Shown: positions 37,415 through 37,797 of the stretch, in pieces | Numbering within the stretch: position 1 is the first letter of the stretch | How the letters are laid out: every line of letters begins with the position of its first letter | Assembly: GCA_035555855.1 (NCBI GenBank) | Contig: DATMGD010000079.1 | Span: forward strand, 1 to 37,797 | Source of the DNA: Palsa-892 sp035555855 | Lineage (GTDB): Bacteria; Pseudomonadota; Alphaproteobacteria; Rhizobiales; Xanthobacteraceae | Direction: 5' to 3' | DNA length: 37,797 nucleotides | Position numbers and translations under genes: made by a program | The notes under the pieces: generated by a model | Told to the model about the DNA's origin: nothing | Database searches by the model: none | The model's input: the letters and a program-made list of their open reading frames with translations, nothing else

Positions 37415-37506
37415 GGGGCCGCAGGAACCGGCAAAAGACCGCCCTCTCGTACTTGACCCCCGCGCCCGCCCGCCGCATCGTCCGCCCAACACGGGGATTC
37501 CATCGC

Positions 37507-37797
37507 ATGAACAAGAGTAACCGGATCGCGAGCCTGGCACTCTGTGCGCTACTTGGCGCGTTGATGGCGACGGCGGCAAGCCTGCCCGCCCGATCGGCAA
37601 CATGGTTTGAAATGAATTTCGGGCTGATCGGCCCGCGCTATCACGGCATGCTGCCGGCCTGCGACAATCCGTTCGTCCTCGCCAAGATCGACTTCCGCTT
37701 CTGGGCCAAGGAAATCCGCTTCTGGGATCCGCGGCTGCGCATCTCCCGCTTCGGCGAAACGCGCGAAGTCGCCTACCGGCCGTGGGGCAACGACGCC
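37507..37797 (+). CDS. Secreted protein, C-terminus cut by the window edge
   Basis: An ATG at 37507 opens a frame of 97 codons that runs off the window. The N-terminus is a Sec signal (MNKSNRIASLALCALLGALM, cut after PARSA). The mature part reads TWFEMNFGLIGPRYHGMLPA, then CDNPFVLAKIDFRFWAKE and FGETREVAYRPWGNDA. I recall this as a conserved secreted family of Rhizobiales without known function. It is divergent from the membrane protein gene, with the 18-bp tandem repeat between them. Confidence 0.8.
   Translation, partial: MNKSNRIASLALCALLGALMATAASLPARSATWFEMNFGLIGPRYHGMLPACDNPFVLAKIDFRFWAKEIRFWDPRLRISRFGETREVAYRPWGNDA

Noticed and set aside
37282..37506. Cobalamin riboswitch upstream of the multi-pass membrane protein
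   Set aside because: No B12-box sequence or extended conserved fold is visible; only a tandem repeat and ordinary GC-rich sequence.

Overview
The window looks like chromosomal DNA of an alphaproteobacterium of the order Hyphomicrobiales (Rhizobiales), probably near the Bradyrhizobium/Xanthobacter/Pseudolabrys side. This rests on high GC, an rpoD-dnaG-yqeY-carA-carB-greA-lrp-trxB-lysR neighbourhood, an AbcR-type small RNA directly downstream of a trxB-lysR (LsrB/VtlR-like) pair, and interspersed palindromic repeats of a kind common in this order. The order is an inference from gene content and layout; no database search was possible.

Positions 1-7690 are almost all minus strand. A partial DUF4238-type gene, visibly less GC-rich than the rest, lies at the left edge. 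Reading the minus strand from right to left come yqeY (GatB/YqeY domain), a PhnB-like VOC protein, a Tat-exported aldo/keto reductase, dnaG (primase with a degenerate zinc finger) and rpoD (with a long Lys/Ala-rich N-terminal extension).

Positions 7750-14480 hold pyrimidine/arginine precursor synthesis (carA, carB) and the transcript cleavage factor greA. carA and carB are separated by a secreted protein gene on the minus strand and a methyltransferase. The 219-base space before carB contains a terminator-like hairpin only 25 bases before the start codon and a possible Arg-rich leader peptide, which suggests attenuation. Positions 14488-17652 hold an Lrp-type regulator with a DUF1493-like partner, thioredoxin reductase overlapped by a LysR regulator, and the AbcR-like sRNA with its own promoter and terminator.

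Positions 17659-28600 are mixed metabolism and envelope. They hold a divergent EF-G paralogue, aspartate aminotransferase, an overlapping sulfatase-fold/GT87 pair, a PhyH-type dioxygenase followed by a glutathione transferase, a small membrane protein, a periplasmic PQQ-type sugar dehydrogenase, and an Rrf2 regulator overlapping a methyltransferase, with a perfect inverted repeat over the regulator's start.

Positions 28589-37797 hold uvrB surrounded by many small, secreted or membrane proteins of unknown role. These include two tandem paralogous lipoproteins, a 27-residue membrane microprotein, a Gly/Tyr repeat protein, a YbjN-like secreted protein, a glycine-zipper membrane protein, a multi-pass membrane protein and a partial secreted protein at the right edge. 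No tRNA, rRNA, CRISPR array, transposase or phage gene was seen. No gene-free stretch exceeds 300 bases; the longest are 772-1054 (terminator only), 23818-24088 and 15334-15586 (divergent promoter regions, the latter with a half repeat).
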